DNA of 10,952 nt from JBDHAC01 sp039589195 (GTDB taxonomy: Bacteria; Gemmatimonadota; Gemmatimonadetes; Palauibacterales; Palauibacteraceae). This document shows positions 1 through 5,319 of this stretch, piece after piece. A program made the position numbers and the translations under genes. Numbering within the stretch: the first letter of the stretch is position 1; the number at the start of each line of letters is the position of its first letter. Below the pieces are notes generated by a model, which saw only the letters and a program-made list of their open reading frames with translations, ran no database searches and was not told where the DNA came from. Location: positions 1 to 10,952 of the forward strand of contig JBDHHV010000141.1 of assembly GCA_039589195.1 (NCBI GenBank), written 5' to 3'.

Positions 1-17
1 CGAAATGACGTGCCTCC

Positions 18-46
18 TTGACATCACGTAAATGGTACTTTACATG
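18..46 (+). promoter_or_regulatory. Putative sigma70-type promoter of the XRE regulator gene
   Basis: A perfect TTGACA (18-23) is followed, after a 17-base spacer, by TACATG (41-46), a weak match (3 of 6) to TATAAT. The perfect -35 and ideal spacing make this the best promoter candidate upstream of the small regulator gene, leaving a leader of about 100 bases. It overlaps the inverted repeat at 28-43. The -10 element is poor, so the assignment is an inference. Confidence 0.5.
28..43. promoter_or_regulatory. Inverted repeat GTAAA-N6-TTTAC, candidate operator
   Basis: GTAAA (28-32) and TTTAC (39-43) form a 5-base inverted repeat around a 6-base centre, TGGTAC. It sits between and over the -35 and -10 elements, where a bound dimer would block RNA polymerase. 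Small XRE-family regulators commonly bind such palindromes and repress their own gene, so autoregulation by the protein encoded at 150-359 is the natural guess. The arms are short, and no second copy was found elsewhere in the window. Confidence 0.45.
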
Positions 47-149
47 CCGGTCGTTCACACTCGCCCTGTCTCGGCAGGGCGCCGGATACGAACCGAGCGA
101 TCAGAGGTATGACGTGCAAGCAGCCGAGAAGCGACAGGTGGAGGTACCA

Positions 150-359
150 GTGAAGAACCGCCTTCGCGTCCTTCGCGCCGAGCGCCGCTGGACGCAACAG
201 GATCTGGCCCGGGAGCTGGGCGTTTCGCGGCAGACGATCCATGCGATCGAGGCCGAGAAGTATGATCCGAGCCTACCGCTCGCCTTCAGGATCGCCGATC
301 TCTTCCACGAGCCCATCGAGCGCATCTTCAGGCCGAACCCCGCCCAGGACGACAGCTAG
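150..359 (+). CDS. Small XRE/Cro-CI family transcriptional regulator (YozG-like, 69 aa)
   Basis: This is a DNA-binding helix-turn-helix protein made almost entirely of one HTH_3 domain. Residues 1-60 carry the family pattern, with recognition-helix residues ELGVSRQTIHAIE, followed by KYDPSL and an IADLF...IERIF helix, as in the short COG1476/YozG-type regulators of about 65-75 residues. The reading frame is open back to an ATG at 18, but that ATG lies on the promoter. The GTG at 150 has a good ribosome site (GGTGGAGGT just upstream) and gives the usual family N-terminus MKNRLR. Relatives often sit beside a small membrane protein gene. None is visible downstream, and the upstream side is outside the window. 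The next gene starts 130 bases away after two hairpins, so it is probably transcribed separately. The target genes are unknown, but it probably represses its own promoter. Confidence 0.85.
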   Translation: MKNRLRVLRAERRWTQQDLARELGVSRQTIHAIEAEKYDPSLPLAFRIADLFHEPIERIFRPNPAQDDS

Positions 360-373
360 CCGGTCCAGGGTTC

Positions 374-427
374 CTCGCCGCGGCCCCGGCGAGAGCAGTC
401 TCGCTCCCTGCGGTGCCCCCTGGCACC
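374..427 (+). terminator. Two GC-rich hairpins after the regulator gene, possible weak terminator
   Basis: CTCGCCG (374-380) pairs perfectly with CGGCGAG (387-393) around a 6-base loop. GGTGCC (412-417) pairs with GGCACC (422-427) around CCCT. Neither has a proper T-run, so intrinsic termination is uncertain. They occupy the 130-base gap between the regulator and the peptidase gene, and nothing else is recognisable there. A weak -35-like TTGGAA lies at 441-446, but no convincing -10 follows. Confidence 0.3.
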
Positions 428-489
428 ATTCGTGCTCCCCTTGGAAGGCGACGTGACGGTGTAACACGATCATCCAAGGGCATTTACCC

Positions 490-3210
490 GTGATGCGAGA
501 CACCCGACCGACCCGTTCGAAGATTCCGCTTGTGGCGCTGGTCGCGCTTCTGGCATCGGTGTCGGGTGCCCCGTCGGTCGTGGCGCAGGATCGGATGCCC
601 GCTCTCATCCCCATCGAAGACCTGTTCGGCAATCCGAAGATCTCGAGCGCGCAGATCTCACCCAGTGGAGAGTGGCTCGCGTACCTCAAGCCGTACAGAG
701 AAAAGCTCAATATTCACCTTCGTCGGATCGGGTCGGAGGTCGAGCATCGGATCACATCGGACACCACCCGACCCATCACGGAATACTCGTGGTCGGTCGA
801 TTCCAGGCGAATCCTGTACGTCCAGGACCAGGACGGGAACGAGGACTACCACGTTCATGCCGTTGCCCTCGATGAGCTTCGCGGCCCCGGCGAGGTGCCG
901 GAGGCGGTCAACCTGACGCCGTACGAGGGCTCTCGTGCGATGATCTTCGCGCTACCCCACACCACCCCCGATCGAATCCTCATAGGGCTCAATCTGCGAA
1001 GCGCGAGCACGTTCGACGCCTATTGGCTGGATCTGAACAGCGGGGACCTGCGCCTCGTGGCGGAGAACCCCGGCCGGCACGGCGTCTACTACGCGGACCA
1101 CACCGGACAGGTGCGCGCGGCCGTCGCCATGAACCACCAGGGCGGAACGGAGATCCTGGGGCGCGACTCCGAACAGGACGAGTGGCGGGTCGTCGCAGTC
1201 TATCCGGTGGACGAGCTGGTGATGCCGCTACGCTTCCATCCGGATAATCGGCGGTTCTATCTGACGAGCAATCATGGCGAGGCGGATCTCACCCGGCTCG
1301 TGTTGCTCGACCTGGAGACCGGCGACGAGGAATTCGTCGAGGGTGATCCCGAGGGTCGGGTCGATTTCGGGGAAGCGATCTTCTCGGAGATCACGGGCGA
1401 TTTGATCGCCACCTCGTACCAGGACGACACCGTCAGGGTCTATGGCAGAACGGCACTCGCGCGTCGGGACGTGCGTGCGTTGCGGAGCCTTCACGGGGGC
1501 GTGGCGACATGGTCCTCGATGACCCTGGACGGGCGAAGGGCCATTGTCTCGTACGATGACCCGACCGATCCCAGGGCGACCTATCTGTACGATCGGGAGG
1601 CGGGATCCGGCAAGTTCCTCTTTCGACCTCGGCCGTGGCTCAGGCCGGCGCAGTTGGCCTATATGCGGCCGATCTCGTTCAGGTCGCGCGACGGGCTCAC
1701 GATCCACGGGTATCTGACCACACCGCGGGACGTATCGCCCCTCAATCTCCCGCTGGTCGTGCTGGTGCACGGTGGGCCCTGGATGCGTGACAACTGGGGA
1801 TGGAATCCGGAGGTCCAGCTGCTCGCAAACCGGGGGTACGCGGTTCTACAGGTCAACTATCGCGGGTCTTTGGGCTACGGGAAGCACTTCCTGAACGCGG
1901 CCGTGCGGGAATGGGCCGGGGCGATGCACGACGATCTCGTCGACGGCGTCCGGTGGGCAGTGGAGCAGCGTATCGCGGATCCCGATCGAGTCGGGATCTT
2001 CGGTACGTCGTATGGCGGCTACGCCGCCCTGGTGGGGCTGACGTTCACGCCACAGGTCTTCGCATGCGGCGTGGACTACGCCGGACCGTCGTCGCTGTTG
2101 ACTCTGCTCGAGTCGTTCCCGCCGTATTGGCGACCGTTCCTCGAGGGCACCTTCTATCGCCACGTCGGAGACCCCGCGAAGCCGGACGACCGAGAAGAGC
2201 TGAGGCGACGTTCCCCGCTCTTCTATGTGGACCAGATCGACGACCCTCTTCTGATCATCCATGGAGCGAACGATCCTCGCGTCAAGAAACGTGAGGCGGA
2301 TCAGCTCGCGATCGCCCTGCGCGACAAGTCCGTGGAGGTCCAATACCTGCTCGCCGACGACGAGGGTCACGGGTTCGCGAAGGTCGAGAACCGATTGGCC
2401 GCGTACCGCGCGATCGAACAGTTCTTCGGCGAGTGTCTGGGTGGGCGAGTCCAGCCGCAGGCCGAAGCGCGCCTGGAGCGACACCTGGCCGAGCTCGAGG
2501 TCGACGTGGATACGCTGTCGATCGCCGATGTCTCGGACCGCCATGCGCTCTATGTCGGCGACCCCCTGATCGACCCCGACCGGATTCGCGAGGAAGGGTT
2601 CAGCGGCAAGCTCGTATTCGTGCAAGGCGAGCGAAGGCGTGAAGTCGGGACGGTTCGAGAGTCTGTTTCCTTCACGCAAGTCGACGGGCGCGCGGTGATC
2701 CGCCGCGTGCAGGAGATCGAGTCGCAGATGGTCGGCACGAGCAGCGACACCATCCTGGTCGACCGGAGTGCGCTCGAGCCGGTTTCCATTCGCTCCCACA
2801 ATCAGTTCCGTACGGTCTCGGTGGAGTTCGACGGTCCTCGGGTGACCGGCTGGCACGAGCCTACCGGCGCCGACCCCGAGCCCGTCGACCTGACATTGCA
2901 GGTGGTGCCGTTTCCATGGCAGTTGTCCGGCCTAGTAATGCGGGCTGTGCCGCTCTCGGAAGGCCTGGCCGTCTCCATGCCCACATACGTCTACGACGAC
3001 GGTCGGGTGATCGAGGCAACCGCGGTGGTCCGGGGCGTCGAGGACCTGGAGCTCGCGGACGGGCACCCCGTGTCGGCCTGGGCCATCGACGTGGACCTGG
3101 CCGGTCAGAAGCTCACCTGGTGGCTCACCGAGGAGGATCGGGCACCGATCCTGACCGAGGTGAAACCGATCCCCGGTGTGACCCTTCGCCTCGAGTTCTT
3201 CGAGGAATAG
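490..3210 (+). CDS. Secreted S9 family (prolyl oligopeptidase-type) serine peptidase with a C-terminal beta-rich extension
   Basis: A serine peptidase of the dipeptidyl-peptidase/acylaminoacyl-peptidase type that probably trims peptides in the periplasm or outside the cell. Residues 1-33 form a signal peptide (basic start, hydrophobic core, likely cleavage VVA|QD). Residues 40-390 look like the S9 beta-propeller, starting with the typical DLFGNPKISSAQISPSG. Residues 395-650 are the alpha/beta-hydrolase domain, with HGGP at 427-430, NYRGS at 456-460, nucleophile Ser507 in GTSYGG, Asp595 in HGANDPR and His627 in DEGHGF, so the triad is intact. Ordinary members end near here. This one continues for about 250 residues (656-906), through a charged linker into a strand-rich region resembling DUF3108/LolA-like periplasmic domains (tentative). 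GTG at 490 is preferred, with AAGGG nine bases upstream; ATG at 493 is the alternative. It appears monocistronic, and its true substrate is unknown. Confidence 0.9.
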   Translation: MMRDTRPTRSKIPLVALVALLASVSGAPSVVAQDRMPALIPIEDLFGNPKISSAQISPSGEWLAYLKPYREKLNIHLRRIGSEVEHRITSDTTRPITEYSWSVDSRRILYVQDQDGNEDYHVHAVALDELRGPGEVPEAVNLTPYEGSRAMIFALPHTTPDRILIGLNLRSASTFDAYWLDLNSGDLRLVAENPGRHGVYYADHTGQVRAAVAMNHQGGTEILGRDSEQDEWRVVAVYPVDELVMPLRFHPDNRRFYLTSNHGEADLTRLVLLDLETGDEEFVEGDPEGRVDFGEAIFSEITGDLIATSYQDDTVRVYGRTALARRDVRALRSLHGGVATWSSMTLDGRRAIVSYDDPTDPRATYLYDREAGSGKFLFRPRPWLRPAQLAYMRPISFRSRDGLTIHGYLTTPRDVSPLNLPLVVLVHGGPWMRDNWGWNPEVQLLANRGYAVLQVNYRGSLGYGKHFLNAAVREWAGAMHDDLVDGVRWAVEQRIADPDRVGIFGTSYGGYAALVGLTFTPQVFACGVDYAGPSSLLTLLESFPPYWRPFLEGTFYRHVGDPAKPDDREELRRRSPLFYVDQIDDPLLIIHGANDPRVKKREADQLAIALRDKSVEVQYLLADDEGHGFAKVENRLAAYRAIEQFFGECLGGRVQPQAEARLERHLAELEVDVDTLSIADVSDRHALYVGDPLIDPDRIREEGFSGKLVFVQGERRREVGTVRESVSFTQVDGRAVIRRVQEIESQMVGTSSDTILVDRSALEPVSIRSHNQFRTVSVEFDGPRVTGWHEPTGADPEPVDLTLQVVPFPWQLSGLVMRAVPLSEGLAVSMPTYVYDDGRVIEATAVVRGVEDLELADGHPVSAWAIDVDLAGQKLTWWLTEEDRAPILTEVKPIPGVTLRLEFFEE

Positions 3211-3296
3211 GATCGCGGCACAGGCTTCCGCAGCTTGCGACCGACCGCGAGGGCGTCGGTTTTCGAGACCGGCCCCGGTTGTCCTATCCAGTCCCC

Positions 3297-3316
3297 ATAC
3301 GTCCGAATACGTCGGA
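3297..3316. repeat. Tandem 10-base direct repeat
   Basis: ATACGTCCGA (3297-3306) is followed immediately by ATACGTCGGA (3307-3316), identical at nine of ten positions. The period is about one helical turn, so both copies face the same side of the DNA. The pair also gives a small inverted repeat, TCCGA/TCGGA. It could be a protein-binding site or chance; no function is assigned. Confidence 0.5.
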
Positions 3317-3333
3317 ACGAAGCGGGATCCTTG

Positions 3334-3367
3334 TCGGACTGGTCCTCGTGAGTACCGAGGAGTCCGA
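3334..3367. other. 12-bp bulged hairpin
   Basis: TCGGAC (3334-3339) pairs with GTCCGA (3362-3367), and TCCTCG (3343-3348) pairs with CGAGGA (3356-3361). This leaves a one-sided TGG bulge and a 7-base loop, TGAGTAC. All twelve pairs are Watson-Crick. No T-run follows, so it is not a standard intrinsic terminator. It could be a stem of a structured RNA, a folded single-strand recombination site or a transcript-stabilising 3' end for the peptidase mRNA. Confidence 0.55.
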
Positions 3368-3616
3368 ACGCGGATGGCCACATCCAGGGCTTACCCATAT
3401 TCGACAACCCCTCCACCCTAGGACTCCGCTGCCCCCTGGCTCGTTCCAAAAATCAGCCAAGCTTTCTCGGGCGCGGTCTCTCCCCCCGCAGCTTTGATTC
3501 CGTTTGGACTGCGTGCCCCGCGGCGTAATCCTCTCGCCGGACCACCGGGCTTGAAGTGATGAGCGCCTGTCTTGACCCGCTGCGCGCAGCCTCCGCACGT
3601 TGCCCCCATTGCCCAT

Positions 3617-3663
3617 TAGGCTGCGGGGCGCCCGCAGTGTTCGGATACGCCCCCCGCAGCCTA
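3617..3663. other. Strong GC-rich inverted repeat with an alternative inner hairpin
   Basis: TAGGCTGCGGGGCG (3617-3630) pairs with the right arm at 3648-3663, which has two extra C residues, giving a 14-bp stem with a 2-base bulge and a 17-base loop. The left arm can instead form CTGCGGG/CCCGCAG (3621-3627 with 3631-3637) with a 3-base loop, so two folds exclude each other. It lies just before GTTAGGC (3670-3676), as the folded arms of an integron attC site would, although the left-end core is poor. Confidence 0.6.
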
Positions 3664-3669
3664 TTAGGA

Positions 3670-3676
3670 GTTAGGC
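3670..3676 (+). other. GTTAGGC, matches the integron attC right-core consensus GTTRRRY
   Basis: The heptamer fits GTTRRRY exactly. In integrons, recombination occurs after the G and the cassette gene starts shortly downstream; here the gene starts 43 bases later. A 7-base degenerate match is easily found by chance, and the expected partner RYYYAAC on the left of the adjacent stem is only loosely present (GCCCATT at 3611-3617). The call therefore rests on the stem next to it and the second attC-like sequence after the gene. Confidence 0.3.
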
Positions 3677-3701
3677 CGCTCACTTCATTTGAGAGCGGTA
3701 T

Positions 3702-3747
3702 AGGTAAGGGAGGGCAAGATGACGGCGATACACCGAGGTAAGGGAGG
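3702..3747 (+). repeat. Duplicated ribosome-binding-site sequence AGGTAAGGGAGG
   Basis: AGGTAAGGGAGG occurs at 3702-3713, where it provides the ribosome site of the amidohydrolase ATG at 3719, and again at 3736-3747 inside the first codons, 34 bases later. The second copy has no in-frame start codon at suitable distance. It may come from a small duplication at the 5' end of the gene, or reflect chance. Confidence 0.5.
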
Positions 3748-5071
3748 CCGTGTAGCGGCTGCATATTTCCTCTTGGTCGTCTGCAGTTCTTGCGGTGGAC
3801 CCGAGCAACCATCCGGCCTCCTAATCTCTAACGTCCGTGTGTTCGACGTGCAGACCGGCACGTTTTCGGCCCCCTCGGGCATCTTGATCCGCGGCGGGGA
3901 GATTCACGCGGTTGGGTCGGGGAGCGAGCTGGGAGAGCCTGAGCGGACCCTTGACGCCGGTGGTGCGTTTGCTTTGCCCGGACTGTGGGACAGCCACGTA
4001 CACATCACGGCAATGACGCTCGCTGGAGACGATTCGGTAAGGACCAATCTCAGCGGGTACGTCAGGCAGGGAGTGCTCTATTTGCGCGACGTGGGTGGTC
4101 ACCTGCAGACGCTTAGGTCCCTGAGGGACCGCATCAGGTCGGGAGACCTGATGGGGCCAGAGATCCTTTTTGCAGGACCAATGACGGAGCGCCCACCTCT
4201 CACCTGGGGAGCCTATAATCGAGATTTTCCGGGCTATGCGGTCCCGATCGAGATCCCGGCAGACGTCGATAGTCTCGTCGCGTCGGTGGCGCGGGCTGGG
4301 GGATCGCATCTAAAGGTCTTTGGGGCATGGGATCCGGGCCTGTTTCGACGGGCGGTCCGCCTGGCCCATGAACGGGGCCTAAAGATTGTGGTCGATCCAG
4401 GGCTACCGTTTTTCCAGGACATCCCGTTCGATACTGCGCTCGCCGCCGGTGCAAAGAGCCTGGAGCACGGCCATACACCCTGGCAGACCGTGCTCCCACC
4501 TGATCTGAAAGAGATCCATGATCGGCTGCAGGCCGGGACCGACGAAGACGCAACGGTCGATTTCAGACTTCGTACGGTCGTGCTGGGTCGAGAAGCGATC
4601 GATTTCGCCGCACTCCGGGCTCTGGGTGATCGAATGGTGGCGTCCGGAGCGTACTTCTGTCCGACGATTCGGGTGATGGAGGAGGAATGGAGGGGGCAAG
4701 GAGACACCTGGGATGGCCTTGCGGCTGCAGCCGTGGAGATGACGCGCGCATTGGCTGAGCGTGGGGTCTCGCTTCTGGTCGGATCTGACGGGGATCCAAG
4801 GGATGCGACCGCCACCATTCGCGAAATGGAGCTTCTCGTCGGGCTCGGCGTTCCACCCGCTCAAGTGCTTCGAGCCGCCACCATTAACCCTGCTCGTTGG
4901 ATCGGCAGGGATGACGAGATTGGAAGTTTGACCTCTGGGATGAAGGCTGATCTCATCCTCGTTGACAGTGATCCCCTGCAAGACATGAGGGTCCTCAGAA
5001 GCCCTGTTCTCGTAATGCAAGACGGTGTAGTCCGCCGAGGGCAGAATCTCTTGCCACCGGAGTCACGGTGA
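3719..5071 (+). CDS. Probable lipoprotein, imidazolonepropionase-like amidohydrolase (450 aa)
   Basis: A metal-dependent hydrolase of the amidohydrolase superfamily that probably acts outside the cytoplasm on an unknown amide or cyclic substrate. The N-terminus has a basic start, a hydrophobic core and CSSC|GG with a candidate lipid-anchored Cys25 (the lipobox is not perfect). A small beta-sandwich segment (35-85) precedes the TIM barrel. Metal-site residues seen are His93 and His95 (DSHVHI), Lys199 (HLKVFG, the usual carboxylated lysine), His250 (SLEHGH) and Asp357 (GSDGD). At the position where relatives have the first post-lysine histidine (IVVHA), this protein has Asp226 (IVVDPG). It ends with the typical PARWIG...GSLTSGMKADLILVD stretch. 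ATG at 3719 has a strong AAGGGAGGG ribosome site. Its G+C is clearly lower than its neighbours and it is flanked by attC-like sequences, so transfer is likely. Confidence 0.85.
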   Translation: MTAIHRGKGGRVAAAYFLLVVCSSCGGPEQPSGLLISNVRVFDVQTGTFSAPSGILIRGGEIHAVGSGSELGEPERTLDAGGAFALPGLWDSHVHITAMTLAGDDSVRTNLSGYVRQGVLYLRDVGGHLQTLRSLRDRIRSGDLMGPEILFAGPMTERPPLTWGAYNRDFPGYAVPIEIPADVDSLVASVARAGGSHLKVFGAWDPGLFRRAVRLAHERGLKIVVDPGLPFFQDIPFDTALAAGAKSLEHGHTPWQTVLPPDLKEIHDRLQAGTDEDATVDFRLRTVVLGREAIDFAALRALGDRMVASGAYFCPTIRVMEEEWRGQGDTWDGLAAAAVEMTRALAERGVSLLVGSDGDPRDATATIREMELLVGLGVPPAQVLRAATINPARWIGRDDEIGSLTSGMKADLILVDSDPLQDMRVLRSPVLVMQDGVVRRGQNLLPPESR

Positions 5072-5073
5072 GC

Positions 5074-5179
5074 GGCTAACAAGCGATTGCTGCTGACGCG
5101 GTGGCGGACCGGATTGACATTCCCAGACACTATCGAACACTCGTGTGCCGGCTATGGAAACCGGCGTCCGGTTCAGCAG
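5074..5179 (+). other. attC-like sequence directly after the amidohydrolase stop (right end degenerate)
   Basis: Two bases after the stop, GGCTAACAAGC (5074-5084) resembles the left core of integron attC sites (RYYYAAC with one mismatch, then AAGC). CTGCTGA (5090-5096) pairs with TCAGCAG (5173-5179), and CGGAC (5105-5109) can pair with GTCCG (5166-5170), giving the imperfect long fold expected of attC. The required right core GTTRRRY is not found at the right distance; GTTGTAT (5214-5220) is the nearest, with one mismatch. This may be a decayed attC, or chance. The spacer 5072-5319 holds this, the argG control region and no credible gene. Confidence 0.35.
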
Positions 5180-5193
5180 TGGCTTGGCGCCGG

Positions 5194-5211
5194 ATTGCAC
5201 TTTTATGCAGC
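5194..5211. promoter_or_regulatory. ARG box 1 (candidate ArgR operator)
   Basis: The palindromic core TGCACTTTTATGCA (5196-5209) matches the ArgR operator core TGAATWWWWATTCA at 11 of 14 positions, and resembles the TGCA-ended boxes of Gram-positive bacteria and Streptomyces. It lies about 110 bases before argG, at the start of an operon that ends with argR. It overlaps the proposed -35 element, a position suited to repression by arginine-bound ArgR. Confidence 0.65.
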
Positions 5212-5223
5212 ATGTTGTATGTA
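5195..5223 (+). promoter_or_regulatory. Putative promoter of the argGHR operon
   Basis: TTGCAC (5195-5200) and TATGTA (5218-5223) are 17 bases apart. The -35 is good (4 of 6) and the -10 poor (3 of 6). Overlap with both ARG boxes supports it. Transcription would begin near 5230, giving a leader of about 90 bases. Confidence 0.45.
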
Positions 5224-5231
5224 TATGCGCT
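5214..5231. promoter_or_regulatory. ARG box 2 (candidate ArgR operator)
   Basis: The core TGTATGTATATGCG (5216-5229) matches the ARG-box core at about 10 of 14 positions. Its start is 20 bases from that of box 1, leaving 2 bases between two 18-base boxes. That is the arrangement known for paired ARG boxes, where one ArgR hexamer binds both on one face of the helix. It is weaker than box 1 and covers the proposed -10 region. Confidence 0.5.
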
Positions 5232-5254
5232 CCGGCGGGTCGATCCGGCCGGAG
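5230..5254 (+). promoter_or_regulatory. Hairpin at the start of the argG leader
   Basis: CTCCGGC (5230-5236) pairs with GCCGGAG (5248-5254) around an 11-base loop, followed by TTTCG. It would form at the very 5' end of the argG transcript if the start site is near 5230. It could stabilise the RNA or end readthrough from upstream. The T-run is only three bases, so no terminator is claimed. Confidence 0.4.
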
Positions 5255-5319
5255 TTTCGTGCGTATGTGGGACGCGGATTGGCTGAGAAACGGGAATCAG
5301 AGGCTGGATTGAACGTCCA

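Larger units (their letters stand above)
3211..3718. other. 508-base spacer without a credible gene, rich in hairpins and short repeats
   Basis: No reading frame here has protein-like composition, and the open frames on both strands are arginine/proline/serine-rich shadows. It contains a tandem 10-base repeat (3297-3316), a long bulged hairpin (3334-3367), a strong GC hairpin (3617-3663), a GTTAGGC attC-core-like heptamer (3670-3676) and the ribosome site of the next gene (3706-3714). A minus-strand stretch at 3254-3272 resembles the anticodon arm of tRNA-Ser(CGA), but the rest of a tRNA is absent. No clear promoter or T-run terminator was seen. The structure suggests an acquired or mobile-element-derived segment more than a simple intergenic gap. 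Confidence 0.55.

Noticed and set aside
18..149. N-terminal extension of the XRE regulator from ATG at 18
   Set aside because: The ATG overlaps the -35 element, and the added 44 residues lie outside the conserved HTH domain. The GTG at 150 has a better ribosome site.
1846..2856. 336-codon minus-strand open frame inside the peptidase gene
   Set aside because: Opposite-strand shadow of a high-GC gene. The plus strand has intact S9 motifs throughout, and the shadow product has no family features.
3254..3330. A complete tRNA gene on the minus strand
   Set aside because: Only the anticodon arm resembles tRNA-Ser. No acceptor stem, D arm or T arm with GGTTCGAATCC could be found at proper distances.
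3453..3812. 119-codon minus-strand open frame across the spacer and the amidohydrolase start
   Set aside because: Composition is arginine/proline/serine-rich with no recognisable domain, and it overlaps a well-supported gene start and strong hairpins.
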